Positions 1-11,093 of a stretch of 64,000 nucleotides of DNA are shown in pieces (within the stretch, counting starts at the first letter, position 1; every line of letters starts with the position of its first letter). The notes beneath the pieces were generated by a model. That model worked only from the letters and a program-made list of their open reading frames with translations. It was not told where the DNA came from and made no database searches. Position numbers and translations under genes: made by a program. The stretch comes from Siderastrea siderea. Its lineage: Eukaryota > Cnidaria > Anthozoa > Scleractinia > Rhizangiidae. The stretch is from the NCBI GenBank assembly GCA_964030785.1, contig OZ034968.1, positions 21,793,186 to 21,857,185 on the forward strand, in the 5' to 3' direction.

Positions 1-519
1 TCTTTTTATCCCGGGCCCTTGAGTGTTATCATGGCGGAATCGATCAACACACCCGTATAGTTGCGTACGTTTAAATACTTAGAAATGCATTACTTGTCAT
101 ACTGAGGCACGAAGAAGACAAAGTCAGCTTTTGAAGTGGACTTTTCATAAAGGCTACCAGGTCGTGCCTTGCTTGGTATATGTCTTTTGTTTCGCGGAGT
201 CGTAGCCGGAAAACAACAGCTCTCATGCTTGTGTGACCATAGGGTTCGAACGTCTCAACTTTGATTCCTTCTAGGGGTAAATTACCTGGAAAAGAAAAGT
301 TTCAAGTAAAGTGGAATACGGACAAAATTGGCATGAATGCTAAGTTTAATCAAACACGATCTTTGAGCATTTTTGTCAATCAGTATTGACCAGGGTTGAA
401 AGGGGACTCAAAGAAGCGTGGGGCATATGAATTGTTTTTACTGACACACCAGTCACACCTTGAAAGTTTCTACTTTTCATGTGCAAATTATGAATAGTAG
501 AATGTTAAATTTCTCCTAG
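1..519. other. Intron or upstream flank, no gene seen
   Basis: No open frame with recognisable protein motifs is visible on either strand. The stretch ends in a pyrimidine-rich tract and a cag/tag-type acceptor at 518-519 that introduces the D8C exon, so at least its right part is probably an intron of the mosaic gene. Confidence 0.5.
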
Positions 520-891
520 AATGTTTTAAATACAGACTCCTTGACGAGTCTAACAGAGCACGAACATTTAACAAGAGCACTCCTGTCCTGTGCGATTCAG
601 CACTGTCTGGCTGGTACAGATTCAATGGAGCAGCTGGAAATCAAATGGCAGACTCCTGTGTCCTCCATAAACACTGCGGCACAGACGCACCGGGCTGGCT
701 CAGTGGAGGTCACCCCGCAGTGGCTGATGGGGCTGTTCAGCGCAAAGTTTGTTTCCGCGGAAGATCGAAATGCTGTTCTTGGCAAATTGACATCAGTGTC
801 CGTAACTGTGGAGGGTTCTTTGTTTATCAGCTTAAAAGGCCACCACATTGTAACTTCCGTTATTGTGGCAATGGGATCTCGCCTCCCTCAG
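520..891 (+). CDS. D8C (uromodulin/OIT3-like) exon 1 of mosaic gene
   Basis: A single exon encodes one complete D8C cysteine-rich domain of the uromodulin/GP2/OIT3 family, an extracellular module. Visible hallmarks are SGWYRFNGAAGNQMADSC, the HCGTDAPGWLSGGHP block, KVCF, a CC pair, SVRNCGGFFVYQL and a final HCNFRYCG. The acceptor is at 518-519 and the donor G|GTAGTA follows 891; the length is a multiple of three and both borders are phase 1, so the module can be inserted or lost without breaking the frame. Reading beyond 891 runs into intron. It is the first of three related D8C exons here. The start codon and signal peptide must lie in exons left of the window. Family identity is confident; the full gene model is inferred. 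Confidence 0.85.
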
Positions 892-2472
892 GTAGTAAAA
901 TGTTCCTGCTCGCAGTCAGAGACTAGTCCGAGAGGAACAGGAACCTTTAGGCGTTCGGCGTTCTAGGAAAAACAACTTTACTAGTCAACCTCCTTGTCTT
1001 AAGTAAGCCCTGATACGCTAAACTTGTATAGAGAAACGTTGATGAGAAATGTTTGCCATTTTGACGTCAAAGAACCGCCACCAATTAGAACTGACACATA
1101 CAGAGTGAAAGACGTTCTTTTATCCGCATTTGATTTCTCATTGCCATCAGTGCTTTCACAAGTCTTTCCCTCAGCAATTTTCATTTTTTAAAAAATGAGC
1201 ATTTTTTTATGTATTTAATATGCACTTACCTTACGCCTGGTGTTTACCTGCAATGCAAACACAAGCACAACCATAACCATAGCATTAAGGTCCCTCTAGT
1301 GAAAACGACGGTAGTGCAAGCATTATGAACATAAGAGGAATGAATTCGTTCATTCTTTTCTCATCTTGTTTTGCCTAGGAATCACTGCGACATAAGCATC
1401 AACGCAAGTGCAAATAAAGAATTTCTTAACATATCCTTGAGCTGAGACCTTGGGCTTATGTTTACTTCGAGTCCGTTTCATTTTCACTTCACGCTGATAT
1501 AAATCCTGTCGTACTTGTCCTTAAGCTTGTGCTTGGATCGATGGTAAAAAATAAGTCCTTGCTTTATATATATTTCGAGATTAAAGAGGCTATGTCACAG
1601 GTATTTTTCTGTCTTTGGGTCAAGGTTCTGTTTAAATCAAAACTAAGAGCATTCTCTTACCTAAAATATGGTTTTCTGAGAGCTCCAAGAAGAAATAAAG
1701 TGAATTCTTGAAAGGAAATTAAAATTTAATCAGTTTATAATAATTTTTGCTAGCCAGCAGGGAAAACTTGAAATAAAAGCGGCCCGATTTTTTTCAAGTG
1801 GCAATCCGTTTCCATCCTGACCATCCGTAGCCAAAGGCACCTATTTACAGTTTAAGTGCACTAACAGAGTAGTTTTAAACAAAACTAGAGCGTTATTTTG
1901 GGTTTCCATTATTACAAACATGTCTTTTGGCTTCTTAAATAATACTAAAAATTGTTGTCATAGCCCCTTTAATCGAAACGTTTAAAATAGTCTCCAAATT
2001 GGTGAAAAGTAAGCGAATAACACAACGACACCAGAAATAGCTGAAGGCACGACTTATCGTGTATCACAATGGAATCATTGATCATTGATCAGTAGCTTTC
2101 TTTTGATGGTCACACGTAAACGTTCCATACGAACAAAAACTTAAGCTAATTGCTAGGTATCAAAACAGTGGTCCCGTGGTGTAATAGACTTCGTACTTCA
2201 GAGAAAATCAGTTTGCTCAAAACACCTGTTCGTTAAAACAATTCATAGTAGCGGACCACAGGCACACCAGCCCGAATCCTTCGCCATCAGGAGAGCAAAG
2301 TACTGTCAGCATGCATATGTGAAACCTTGAAGTCCTCTCAAAGTTGTCTTTTGTCCTTCTTGTGACCAAATCCCTTTGCTTTGGTAAGATTTCTTGTCAG
2401 GCAACTACAAAAACGGTGTTCACTTCCTAATTATGTGTCATTTTTTAAATTAGTTATCTATTTATTCAACAG
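892..2472 (+). other. Intron between D8C exon and first linker exon
   Basis: AT-rich sequence with no credible coding exon found. Short open frames at 999-1184 (minus) and 1529-1711 (plus) have no recognisable motif and no consistent splice borders, so they are treated as chance. Confidence 0.5.
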
Positions 2473-2529
2473 CTACAACAAGCCCAGTGCTTTCTTCGAC
2501 CGTAGTTGCATCGCCGCCGCCTTTATCAG
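2473..2529 (+). CDS. Ser/Thr/Pro-rich linker exon A
   Basis: A 57-nt phase-1/phase-1 mini-exon between an acceptor (ttattcaacag) and a donor (G|GTAAAC). It encodes ATTSPVLSSTVVASPPPLS, a low-complexity extracellular linker likely to be O-glycosylated. Two similar mini-exons follow at 2681 and 2879, suggesting stepwise duplication of linker exons. The call rests on splice borders, phase and composition only. Confidence 0.6.
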
Positions 2530-2680
2530 GTAAACAAGGCGGTCCGCAAGTACAATTTCCTTTTTTTGTAATAATCTAAATAAAATAAAATTGCTGAGCA
2601 TCAAAAATGTTAGGGCTTAAATTACCTGTAAATGAATACCACTGACAATGGCCACATTTTTCTTTATCAATTTTTTTCAG

Positions 2681-2740
2681 CGTCAACGAGCCCAGCGCCA
2701 GGGACGGCAACCCCAACTATAATTCGTCCTCATTCGTCAG
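2681..2740 (+). CDS. Ser/Thr/Pro-rich linker exon B
   Basis: A 60-nt phase-1 symmetric mini-exon (acceptor tttttttcag, donor G|GTAGGC). It encodes a Ser/Thr/Pro-rich stretch containing STSPAPGTATPT, the same type of linker as the exons on either side. Confidence 0.6.
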
Positions 2741-2878
2741 GTAGGCAAGACACTGTAGTACAACAAGCATGAGTGAAACTTTGAGGTTCTCTCGTAGAGT
2801 CAGTTTGCTGTGTTAAAGATACAGCGCTCTTGTGTCTTCCCTTGATGTTGACTGATTTGTCTTCTTTTCTTTTCTTAG

Positions 2879-2947
2879 CACCAACATCCCTTCCTCTGAC
2901 TTGGACTTGGACCACAAGAGCTTCAACCCCGACTCCACCTTCATCAG
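2879..2947 (+). CDS. Ser/Thr/Pro-rich linker exon C
   Basis: A 69-nt phase-1 symmetric mini-exon (acceptor tttcttag, donor G|GTAACT). It encodes a Thr/Pro-rich linker including TRASTPTPPSS, with an unusual TWTWT run in the middle. It directly precedes the CUB exon. Confidence 0.6.
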
Positions 2948-3572
2948 GTAACTAATGAAAAAGGACTTATCCACGCCTTTATACACGCCCAAAATTAAAA
3001 AGGAAGATGCGAGTGCACTTTGCTAGAGATAAATAATTATGTAAATAGACCCAGTGTGCTTGCCGATTGCCCTTTTTTTGTTAAAACGTTCTTCTTTCCT
3101 CAAAGGTTAGGTGGAACTTTTTTAGCAGATAGAAAAAAGGCAAAAGGGCAAAAAACAAACAAACAAAACAAAGAAATATCCTTTGGAAACTGACCTTTTC
3201 TTTCGCTGGCTTTTAAGACCTTTTAGGCAAAATTTGCCTTGCACACGCCCGATATTCGAAATTTTCGTGACTTCATGTTCAGTCAAGCCCACATTCTCGG
3301 TTTGGTACATTGCATGCCTTCCTTTGTTTGAGAAAAGCTCCCAAACGTTAAGAAAAGGAAGTATTTGTAACAAGAAACAGCAAGCAGCACCTAGGCCGGA
3401 TTTTGCTTGCCTTTCACTTTCCCGTTTTTCGCAGTAAAAATGCCAAATCATCATATCGCTCTTGTTTTTCGTCCCTAGTACCCTGAGCTTGCACTAAACC
3501 AGGCCTTAATAGAGGTATGGCTTTGATAACGAGTGCCGGTCTCAGATGAGATTTGTTTGTTTTGCTTTTCAG
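2948..3572 (+). other. Intron before CUB exon
   Basis: Open frames on both strands near 3122-3605 carry no recognisable domain and overlap the CUB acceptor; they look like chance frames. The intron ends in a strong polypyrimidine tract and cag. Confidence 0.5.
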
Positions 3573-3944
3573 CTTGTCCGTTTCTGAAAACCCTGAGTGA
3601 GTCATCAGGAGTCATCACTAGTCCTTTCTACCCCAGAAATTACCCAGCCAACCAAACATGCAGCTGGCAAATCAAAGCAAGTAAAGGAAAACGCATCAAA
3701 CTGGTTATAGAAGCGATGAGAATTCAATCGTGTGGAGTGTCTTGCACTTGCGACTTTTTAGAAATTCAAAATGGCTCCTTTGCAGATGGCACTCGAAGTA
3801 GACGAACATGTGGTTTCCTCTTAGGCAGTGTCACATATTATTCTTATTCTGATAGCCTGAAAGTGATGTTTGTCTCTGATGGTAGTGTGGGAGGCCCCGG
3901 ATTTAGAGCAACTTACACTCAATTTAACTACACTGTCTCGAATG
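3573..3944 (+). CDS. CUB-domain exon of mosaic gene
   Basis: A phase-1/phase-1 exon of 372 nt encodes one CUB domain, an extracellular beta-sandwich for protein or carbohydrate binding. It opens with ACPFLKTLSESSGVITSPFYP, close to the family's C..x..L....G.i.SP.YP start, and continues with NQTCSWQI, the CTCDFLEIQ segment in the place of the usual YDxLEI, and a closing GFRATYTQFNY. The acceptor is after 3572 and the donor AATG|GTAAGT after 3944. CUB together with D8C modules is a typical animal secreted or membrane mosaic layout. The domain is confident; its place in one transcript with the flanking exons is inferred from matching phases and order. Confidence 0.88.
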
Positions 3945-4627
3945 GTAAGTAGAATTGAAGCAAGAAAAGTCTTTGGCAGTAAATTAATGTGTCTTAAGTT
4001 GACTATACTGACTGGTCTTTGTAACGGTAAATGAATAAGTAATGATGATCTGATATTGGTCAGTTGAGTTGTTTCAAAATACCGCGTTGTTACAAATTAC
4101 CGTAAAGGCATGGGAGTGAACCACAGGGCACTGGAACCAAATGCACAGTCATAGATTTCATTAGCAACGAAGGGCATCTAAACATCATGCAGCGACATCA
4201 ACATTCACGGATTGTTAGCAAATTTATCATGATTCAAACGGAAAGAGTCTCAAAGTTATAAACAACTAAGGAAATAGGCTTAAAAGAGGTGGGGAATTGG
4301 CTTGACATTGGTCACCAAATACTGTTAAGAAGTATAATTGTGTCATTTTAACATTTTTTGCTGGCTTTTGTCATTTATGCGAATAGACGTTTCGTGATGA
4401 TTTCAACGAGGTTAATTTCTGAAGAAATACAGCTACATACTCGAAAGGGTTGTAGCTGGTCTTGTTTGCCAGGAGGTTGGAAGAATGAATTTTTCAGGTT
4501 GTAAAATGACTGAGGCTTCAATTTAGCAAGTCACAGAAAAGTGTTGTTAATCGGACAAAGTGGTTTAACGAGGTTGTCGTCAGACGGCATTCCACTGTAA
4601 TTAAGTAGCGTTAAAACTCTCTCCTAG
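3945..4627 (+). other. Intron between CUB and second D8C exon
   Basis: No coding signal seen. The last bases (ctcctag) are the same acceptor context as that of the first D8C exon, consistent with duplication of the exon together with its border. Confidence 0.55.
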
Positions 4628-5011
4628 AATGTTCCAACTACAGAATTCTTAAAGAGAACAACAGAGCAATAACGTATTTTAACGCAAGCATTAGTCCTCT
4701 CTGTGAGTCAAGCTTGCAGTCTGGTTGGTACCGTTTCAGCGGAGCAGCCGGAAGACAAATGGCGGAGACCTGTGTCGATAGTTCAATGTCTCAGTTTTGC
4801 AGTACGGACGCGCCTGGCTGGCTCAGTGGAGGCCATCCTGCAGTGGCTGAAGGTGCTGTGCGACGCAAAGTGTGTTTTGCTTATTTTTTTGGCTGCTGTT
4901 CTTACTCAAAGTACATCAGTGTCCGTAACTGTGGGGCGTTCTTCGTTTACAAACTTGAACCACCTCGATGTAACTTACGTTACTGTGGCAACGGAGTACC
5001 ACAAGCACCAG
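4628..5011 (+). CDS. D8C exon 2 of mosaic gene
   Basis: A 384-nt phase-1 symmetric exon with a second D8C domain: SGWYRFSGAAGRQMAETC, FCSTDAPGWLSGGHP, KVCF, GCCSY, SVRNCGAFFVYKL and RCNLRYCGNG. It ends at CCAG|GTGGGC. It is similar to the exon at 520-891 in both protein and acceptor context and therefore arose by internal duplication. Open reading past 5011 into the GACA microsatellite is intron read-through. Confidence 0.86.
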
Positions 5012-5156
5012 GTGGGCAAAGTTTCTTTTTCTTTTCTTCTTCTTTATCTCGTCCTGTGCACAGTGCATCGAGAATTTTTTTTTTTGAGACAGAAAGACAC
5101 TTTTGTTTAAACACGGAGAGAGAGGGGGGAGGAGGGAGTGAAGGAAGGGGGGAAGA

Positions 5157-5157
5157 A

Positions 5158-5189
<32 letters not shown>

Positions 5190-5233
5190 CGACCGACCGA
5201 CAGACAGAAGAACAGACAGACATACAGAAAGAC
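5157..5233. repeat. (GACA)n microsatellite
   Basis: An almost pure run of GACA units, with interrupted GACC units in the middle. Confidence 0.9.
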
Positions 5234-5379
5234 AGGATCTTTATTTAAACACGAAGTTCCTTCAATTACAAATGAATTGGTTTCCAAGAAAGTCGTGTTT
5301 AGTGAAACTATAAAAACTTTTGCAATAATTTAAAATGTTACATAACATGGGCGTGAATGTTAATCAGAAAGAAAGAACG

Positions 5380-5460
5380 ACAGACAGACAGACAGACAGA
5401 CAAAAAGAAAAAAAGAAAGAAAGAAGGAAAGAAAGAAAGAAAGAATGAAAGAAAGAAAAG
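5380..5460. repeat. (GACA)n/(GAAA)n microsatellite
   Basis: A GACA run that passes directly into a GAAA/GAAG run. Confidence 0.85.
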
Positions 5461-5983
5461 GTTAATTTTTTTCTTAATAGGAAATTTTACATTAAAAAAA
5501 CATTTCTAATGTCAATGAAGAAAGTCTGCCATGTTTTAAAATGGCAAGGAGAAAGGTCCAAACTTTATAGCGGAGCTACCGGGCGTATCGTTAGAGTTAT
5601 GAAACAGATAAACGGGTTTGACAAAGACAAAAAGTTTTAGAAAGGTTTGTTGCTTGACTTAATTAGCAGTATTTAAACTTGATTTGTCTTGGTCGATCAA
5701 ATCGGGTACTAAAACATACTGGAAAGTCTCGGGTAAATTAAATTGCATCTTTGAAATAGTATGAATGTGCCTCTCTCCTCCGCAGAGGCTCAAGGGGAAA
5801 TTTAGGGAGAGGAGTCCGCTGAGTGAAGTAAGTGCAGGCGTAAAAAACGTATCCATCCGAACGGCCCACCGAACCTTTCTTGAGAACAGAGTGAATGTGC
5901 TATTTCTTTAGGAGCTCCACCGCTAGGCAAGCCTTTCTATCTATATTAATCATTCTACATTATTGTTGTGAAATCTTTCGCAG

Positions 5984-6367
5984 AATGTTCCAGCTACAGA
6001 TTTCTTAACGAGTCCACCAGAGCACGGACCTACAATAGTACTTTTGTTTCTTGCGGTGACACAACACTTTCTGGTTGGTATAGATTTGGTGGAGACGCTG
6101 GAAATAAAATTGCTGACACCTGTGTTAAGATAAATCATTGTGGAGTCATGAATCCTGGCTGGCTCCATGGAGGTCATCCCGCAGTGGCTGATGGAACTGT
6201 TGTGCGCAGGGCGTGTTTCTCTACTGATCAGGGCTGCTGTCAAAAGTCAATTTACATGAGTGTTCGTAACTGTGGCGAGTTCTACGTGTACAATCTTACG
6301 TCGCTACCTACTTGTAACTTACGTTACTGTGGCAAAGGAATTGAATCACCAACAACAGTGGCACCAG
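5984..6367 (+). CDS. D8C exon 3 of mosaic gene
   Basis: A third D8C module on a 384-nt phase-1 symmetric exon (acceptor tttcgcag, donor CCAG|GTAGGA). Visible blocks are CSSYRFLNESTRARTY, SGWYRFGGDAGNKIADTC, NPGWLHGGHPAVADG, GCCQ, SVRNCGEFYVYNL and TCNLRYCGKG. It differs from the other two in the central part (HCGVMN in place of CGTDA or CSTDA), so it is an older duplicate. The next exon to the right was not found before the mobile block at 8.6-14.6 kb. Confidence 0.86.
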
Positions 6368-6591
6368 GTAGGAACACAAATCGTCACTTCACGAGTATTC
6401 ACGACTTTGTTCTCTGCGTATACCTGGCACTTTTCATGCAAAAGTGAAATTTGCGCAATTTTGGCTGATTGAACCTAGCGCAAATACGAAGATCAAAAAG
6501 GATATACTGTAAGAAAATGTTTCGGCCGGCAGGACACTTTAGCCTGGCGGCCAATCTTTTCTTTGAAAAAACCGTGATATAGTCAAATTTG
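6368..6591. other. Flank between D8C exon 3 and MITE
   Basis: Non-coding; nothing further recognised. Confidence 0.5.
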
Positions 6592-7056
6592 CCTTATTAT
6601 AGGAAATTAACCCTCCATGAAATTAACGCGAATTGTAAAAATTTGCGTTAATTTAAGTCGCGTTAATTTTTGTGAGCGTTAATTTCCGCGTTGTTAATTA
6701 AGTGCAGCCTTAATTTCCATCATTTCAATTTTTAATTCTGGATCCAGTCCAGACATTCTTGACACCTACAAAACCATAGCTTTCCTACATTTCTGCAGAA
6801 TTTAACGCACATTGTCCGTAAAGAAATTCCTCACACACCTGTAGATCTGCTTTGTTTGTGATTTTTAAATTCAGCCATGAAATATTTTTGTTCCAGTTGT
6901 GACCACAAGGTGTTTCTTTGTGGTAATCGCGTTAATTTCTCTCATTTTGAAATTTTGGCCCTTCTTTCGCGTTAATTTCCTTTATTGGCGAGTAATTTTT
7001 TCTTCAATTCGCGCTAAGTCGTGTTAATACACAAGCGTTAATTTCCTATAATAAGG
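6592..7056. mobile_element. MITE with CCTTATTATAGGAAATTAAC ends
   Basis: The left end CCTTATTATAGGAAATTAAC is repeated as an exact inverted copy at the right end (GTTAATTTCCTATAATAAGG, finishing at 7056). Inside both ends are several copies of GCGTTAATTT or its complement, so subterminal repeats reinforce the terminal ones. There is no coding capacity in 465 bp, so it would be mobilised in trans. No certain target duplication was seen. Confidence 0.75.
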
Positions 7057-8659
7057 TATGTGTCTTCCTAAAGTTTGAATTAGATCTCTAGATGACGTCA
7101 AGATTTTGGTAAAATGGTATAGCGAGTCTTTTCATAAGCCTGCAGTTTTAGTTGTATTCAGTATTGAAACATTTCACACTATTCGCGAGTTGAAGCTAGT
7201 TGTGCACTTACCCTGCAATTGAACAATTTTTATTTTCTGCGCTCCGAGATCCAGCACTTTTCTAAGCCAATTATAAGAGCAGAAAAAACAGTCGTGACTT
7301 GATCTTGCTCTGACTTGCTCATATAATTACGGCAAATTCTTATTGGTTCATTGGTTCATATCTGTGACTAAGGTTTTGGTGTCTGAAATAGGGATATCTA
7401 TTTTCAGTAATTTTTCTGTACTGAACCGGTCGTCTTCACGTCTTCAGGTTCTGTTTTGTACATTTCACAACTGTCAAGCGCACGACGCGTGCTCAGTTCC
7501 AGCCATAATTTTATAAAGAAAATACAGACAAATGTCGAAAGTCTCACTTAAACCGCAAAACTTAATGCCATTTCTGAAAACTTAAGCTTTTTACTTTGAG
7601 CATGTGTTTAGAATGAAGTAACTGGCATCCACAAGTTTTATCGGCGCGAAGTGTTGTTTATCGGGACATTTTATGCATCGTTTTCATACGAACTTCGCGC
7701 TCGTAAAAGTCTGAACTGATGTAAGCTTCAGGGCTCTGCAAAACCGGAAGTGACGTTGTTTTTTGCGTTTGACCGCTGTGAAGGTGTTGATATAATTCGA
7801 AAATTCAGCTTTTCAGGCAAAGCAGCCCCCTTGCCAGCCGTTAGGTTGGTGATCACACAACTCGACATTTTTACAAGTGTCTTGTGTGAAAAAAGGTTCT
7901 TACTATAAATTCTTCAGACTGTGTTTGCCAAAATTATGAAGAATCAAATTCTCATGTAAATTTGAAGAAAAAAATGTTTAAATTTTGGATTTTTACATTC
8001 CCCCCCTCCCCCAAGAATTGCACATTTCCGCGAGTATGAAATGGAGCGCAGACTAGCCTGAGGTAAATTGCATTTTCGTCCCCAAAGTGCCTTACCCTCT
8101 TAGCGGACGGCGTCGGGGCGCGAGGATCAGCTGGCGAATGGGTTATTTGCAGCATTCATTTCAATCAGTAAATTCTATTACCTATTCTGTGTTAGCTTTG
8201 TCTTCGTGGTACTTAAATATGACCCTCATATTTTTCGTCGAAACATAAAATTATTTGAGCTACAAATCAAATCAACGGAAAACATTGTTAGTAGTAAAAT
8301 AACTGTTACCTTAGCAAAATTCCTTAGCCCTCTGCCTCGTAGCTGGTAAGCTAGTTGAACATCCACCAAGGGTCGCCTGTCAACATCAGCCATGTGTCTA
8401 TCCTTGCACCAGATTCATTTACTTTTTTGTACTTTAATTTGGTAATATAAAAATTGTCATCATCATCAACATCATCATCATCACCACCACCACCACCAGT
8501 ATTTCACAAAACTAACGATAACCTGTTTTCTTCATTAATACATGTTTTCTTCAGTTAAAAAATTTGTTGCTGGTTTCTTTACTAAGCATCAGTGCTTACG
8601 TGAGGGTTTTTAGGGCTTTCTTTGAAGTAACAGGGTAACAAAACAATTTTACTGAAATT
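7057..8659. other. Non-coding stretch, no gene seen
   Basis: No exon with a recognised domain was found. It contains a (CAT/CAC)n tract at about 8457-8500. A minus-strand frame at 7952-8155 has no motif and is not called. Confidence 0.5.
8457..8500. repeat. (CAT/CAC)n microsatellite
   Basis: A trinucleotide run of CAT units followed by CAC units. Confidence 0.8.
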
Positions 8660-8662
8660 AAC

Positions 8663-9215
8663 TAGTTCCGCGACTTTCCTTGCGCTTGGTCCTCTTGCAA
8701 ACTTAGGAACTAGTTGTTCCTTCTCAAACAGGACTAATTTTCCCTTTACGGATCGCAAATGGGCCCTAAATTTGCTATCCGGAACAAAAACTTCCTTTTG
8801 GTAGCAAAGAAGAACATAACTATTCCTTTAAACACATTATCGGAACAAAAAAGAGCTATTTACGTTGTTCTTTTTTTAAATAGTTCGTTCCCTCTGTATT
8901 GTAGAGGAATGAAAGTTCCTATCTGAATTTCGCTTTGGTAATAAAGGAACGACTCTGTTGTGCATAAAGGAACAAAGTGTTCTGTTTGGCGTTCCCTCTG
9001 TGCAAAATTTGGGACCCCTTTGTTCCTTTTGTAAAAAAGGTGAAGAAGGGTCCATTTTGTTCCTGATTAACGTTACGAAAAACACTTCGGTCCCCTTAAA
9101 TAACCAGAGCAAGGTGTTCCTAATTAAGCATTGTAGGAGTCGGACATGAATGAGAAAACTGCGTTCCTTGTTTAAGGAACACGTGTGTTTAAATCGTTCC
9201 TAATCCATTGAATAG
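8663..9215. repeat. GTTCC/GGAAC pentamer cluster
   Basis: About sixteen exact GTTCC or GGAAC pentamers lie in roughly 550 bp; about one would be expected by chance with even base use. They occur in both orientations, often inside longer forms (cGTTCCctctg twice, aaaGGAACaa, tGTTCCtt). One pair forms a perfect hairpin, GTTCCTT-gttt-AAGGAAC, at 9163-9180. Near-matches (GGTCC, ATTCC) fill the gaps. The cluster stops about 210 bp before the recombinase start codon. Such dense bidirectional short motifs can be iteron-like protein-binding sites at an origin or recombination end; that role is inferred. Confidence 0.65.
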
Positions 9216-9424
9216 GAATGCCTTGTTCTTATGTCAAAGGGCAAGGCCAGGCAATCGTGGGCAAGTTGTGTTTCATCCCTATGGCTATTGTTTTCGACAT
9301 CCCCGAGAGTAACAGGCATGTCTAAACATGTTTCAGCATCAACATCACTACTATTTAAGCGTGTTTCAGATAAAAAGAGGACGTGTGTCGAGCAACAGTT
9401 GATAGTCTTGTTTTTGGGCTACAA

Positions 9425-11093
9425 ATGAGTAAACGCATCAAGGAAATTGACTGGTCAAAGATAGCCGGTGCATCCCCAAAGCCAAGACGACTTCACTTGG
9501 AAGAGGACGAAAGTGATGGATTTTTCCACTGCCCTGTGCAAACGTGTGATCATGATACATTTTCAACTCAAAGGGGTTGCAGAAAACACGTTAAGAACAA
9601 GCACGCTTGGTTTTATTACTTTGATTCAAAGCCTGATGACTGTCAATACAGACAATTGCGAACAAAAAGGTGGGACATCTATTCATTCTACTAAATTGCT
9701 ACCATCCTTTGACATTTCAAGTACTATTGGAAAGCTGTTTCAAAGCTGGCTAATTGGAAGTGGTGGTGGATGTAAAAGTATCAGGCAGGCTCAGCAGGTC
9801 GTTCGTAAGAGCTTCAAATATCTAAAGTTCTGCTCTGAAGATGACGAGGAAGAGTTAAATTGGAACATGGTTGATTTCAGTTTGAGTTCACCAAACTTTC
9901 TATTTCGATTCGTCGATGCAATGCAAACCGATTGGGGTTTGGGTCATGCCGGTCGCCTATCCTACTTGGACTCTATTGCTGACTTGATTGATTTTCGTAA
10001 AACACATGGTGCACCAGATGCAGTATTAAGCAACCTGAATTCCACTGAAGTCTATTTGAAAAGGGCTCGCAAGACGGTTTCTAAAATGATGAGGCTACAA
10101 TGGACTAATGACCTAGACATTGACACTTTAGAGTCAAAGGGGCATTAAGCTACTTTAGACGAACTATTACAGGTGGTTTCGAAAAACCTGCCGCGTTTTG
10201 AAAGCGTGCTCAAGACCTGCAAAGAAAAGCCAGGCGAGGTGCCTCCTTCAGTTTTGTCGACCAAGTTTTTGGCAGTGTTTTTATTCATAAACGTGAAGGG
10301 TTCCCGGCCAATGACCTATCAATATTTGACCGTTGACATGGTCGAGGCAGCCAAGAACAACGGCGGTTTCATAGACCAAAAGAAGTTCAAAACTACGGCC
10401 AACTATGGTTTCGATTCACTACTTTTGACAAAAACCAGCATGCAAGTTTTGGATGGCTACAGTTTTCATATTCGTCCCCTTTTGAAACCAAACTGCGAAT
10501 ACGTTCTTGTGAACAGAAACGGGGATCAACACAGTAGGATTGGTCAACTCATGAGCAAGATGGTGTTCGACGCTACGGGCAAGTACATTCATCCGATCTG
10601 CTATCGGCAAATTGTCGAGACTGGGAGCCACGACAAGTTGAACGACAAGGAGCAGGACGCGATCTCCGAGGATCAAAAGCACAGCTCCGTGGTGGCTAAG
10701 GTACACTACCAAAAACAGAGGTCTCGCGAGGTTGCCACAAGGGCCCACGAGTGTCTCAGAAAACTTCAAGGCGACATGGGGGCACAACTGGAAGAAGAAG
10801 TTTGTTTCCGGCTGTCCCAAAGTCCGAGCTCCTCTTCCGATCAAGAACGAGCGAACGAAAGTTTGTGCGAAGATACCGAAGTACCACAACAGCCCGTCGA
10901 AAGCAATTCTAGTCACGGACGGAAAAGAAAAATCCTTTTATTTACTGCAGACGAAGACAAGTATTTGCGCGCGGGCATAAATTGCCATGGCTATGGCCAT
11001 TGGTCAGCCATTTTGAGGGATCCCAGGTACAAGTTCCAAAAGGGCAGAACGGCAAACTCTCTCTTGAACCGCGTCTTGCGAAAGTTTAAGTAG
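9425..11093 (+). pseudogene. Crypton-like tyrosine recombinase (C2H2 + YR + Myb/SANT), broken
   Basis: The reading starts at ATG 9425. Its N-terminus has a C2H2 finger (C-x4-C ... H-x4-H, from FHCPVQTC to KHVKNKH). After a frame change near 9660-9690 it continues with a SAM-like core-binding region (KSIRQAQQVVRKSFKYLKFC, then GRLSYLDSIADLIDFR). An in-frame TAA at 10146-10148 interrupts it before the catalytic part. In the 306-residue third piece (from 10173) the YR residues read as Arg45 in GSRPMTYQYLT, Lys73, Arg145 in YRQIVETGSH, His170 in KHSSVVAK and nucleophile Tyr179 in VHYQK. The last 50 residues form a Myb/SANT-type helix-turn-helix (FTADEDKYLRAG ... GHWSAILRDPR). A C-terminal DNA-binding domain behind a tyrosine recombinase is a Crypton-like trait. 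With one frameshift and one nonsense codon this copy is probably inactive, unless a small unrecognised intron removes the first break. Family call fairly sure, subfamily not assigned. Confidence 0.75.

Larger units (their letters stand above)
5012..5983 (+). other. Intron with microsatellites
   Basis: The intron holds a GACA tract at about 5157-5233 and a GACA/GAAA tract at about 5380-5460. Otherwise no gene is visible. Confidence 0.6.

Noticed and set aside
4714..5313. 199-codon extension of the second D8C exon
   Set aside because: Past 5011 the frame runs through a GT donor into a GACA microsatellite; the domain is complete before that.
10419..10916. 165-codon minus-strand frame opposite the recombinase
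   Set aside because: Antisense shadow of the recombinase catalytic exon.
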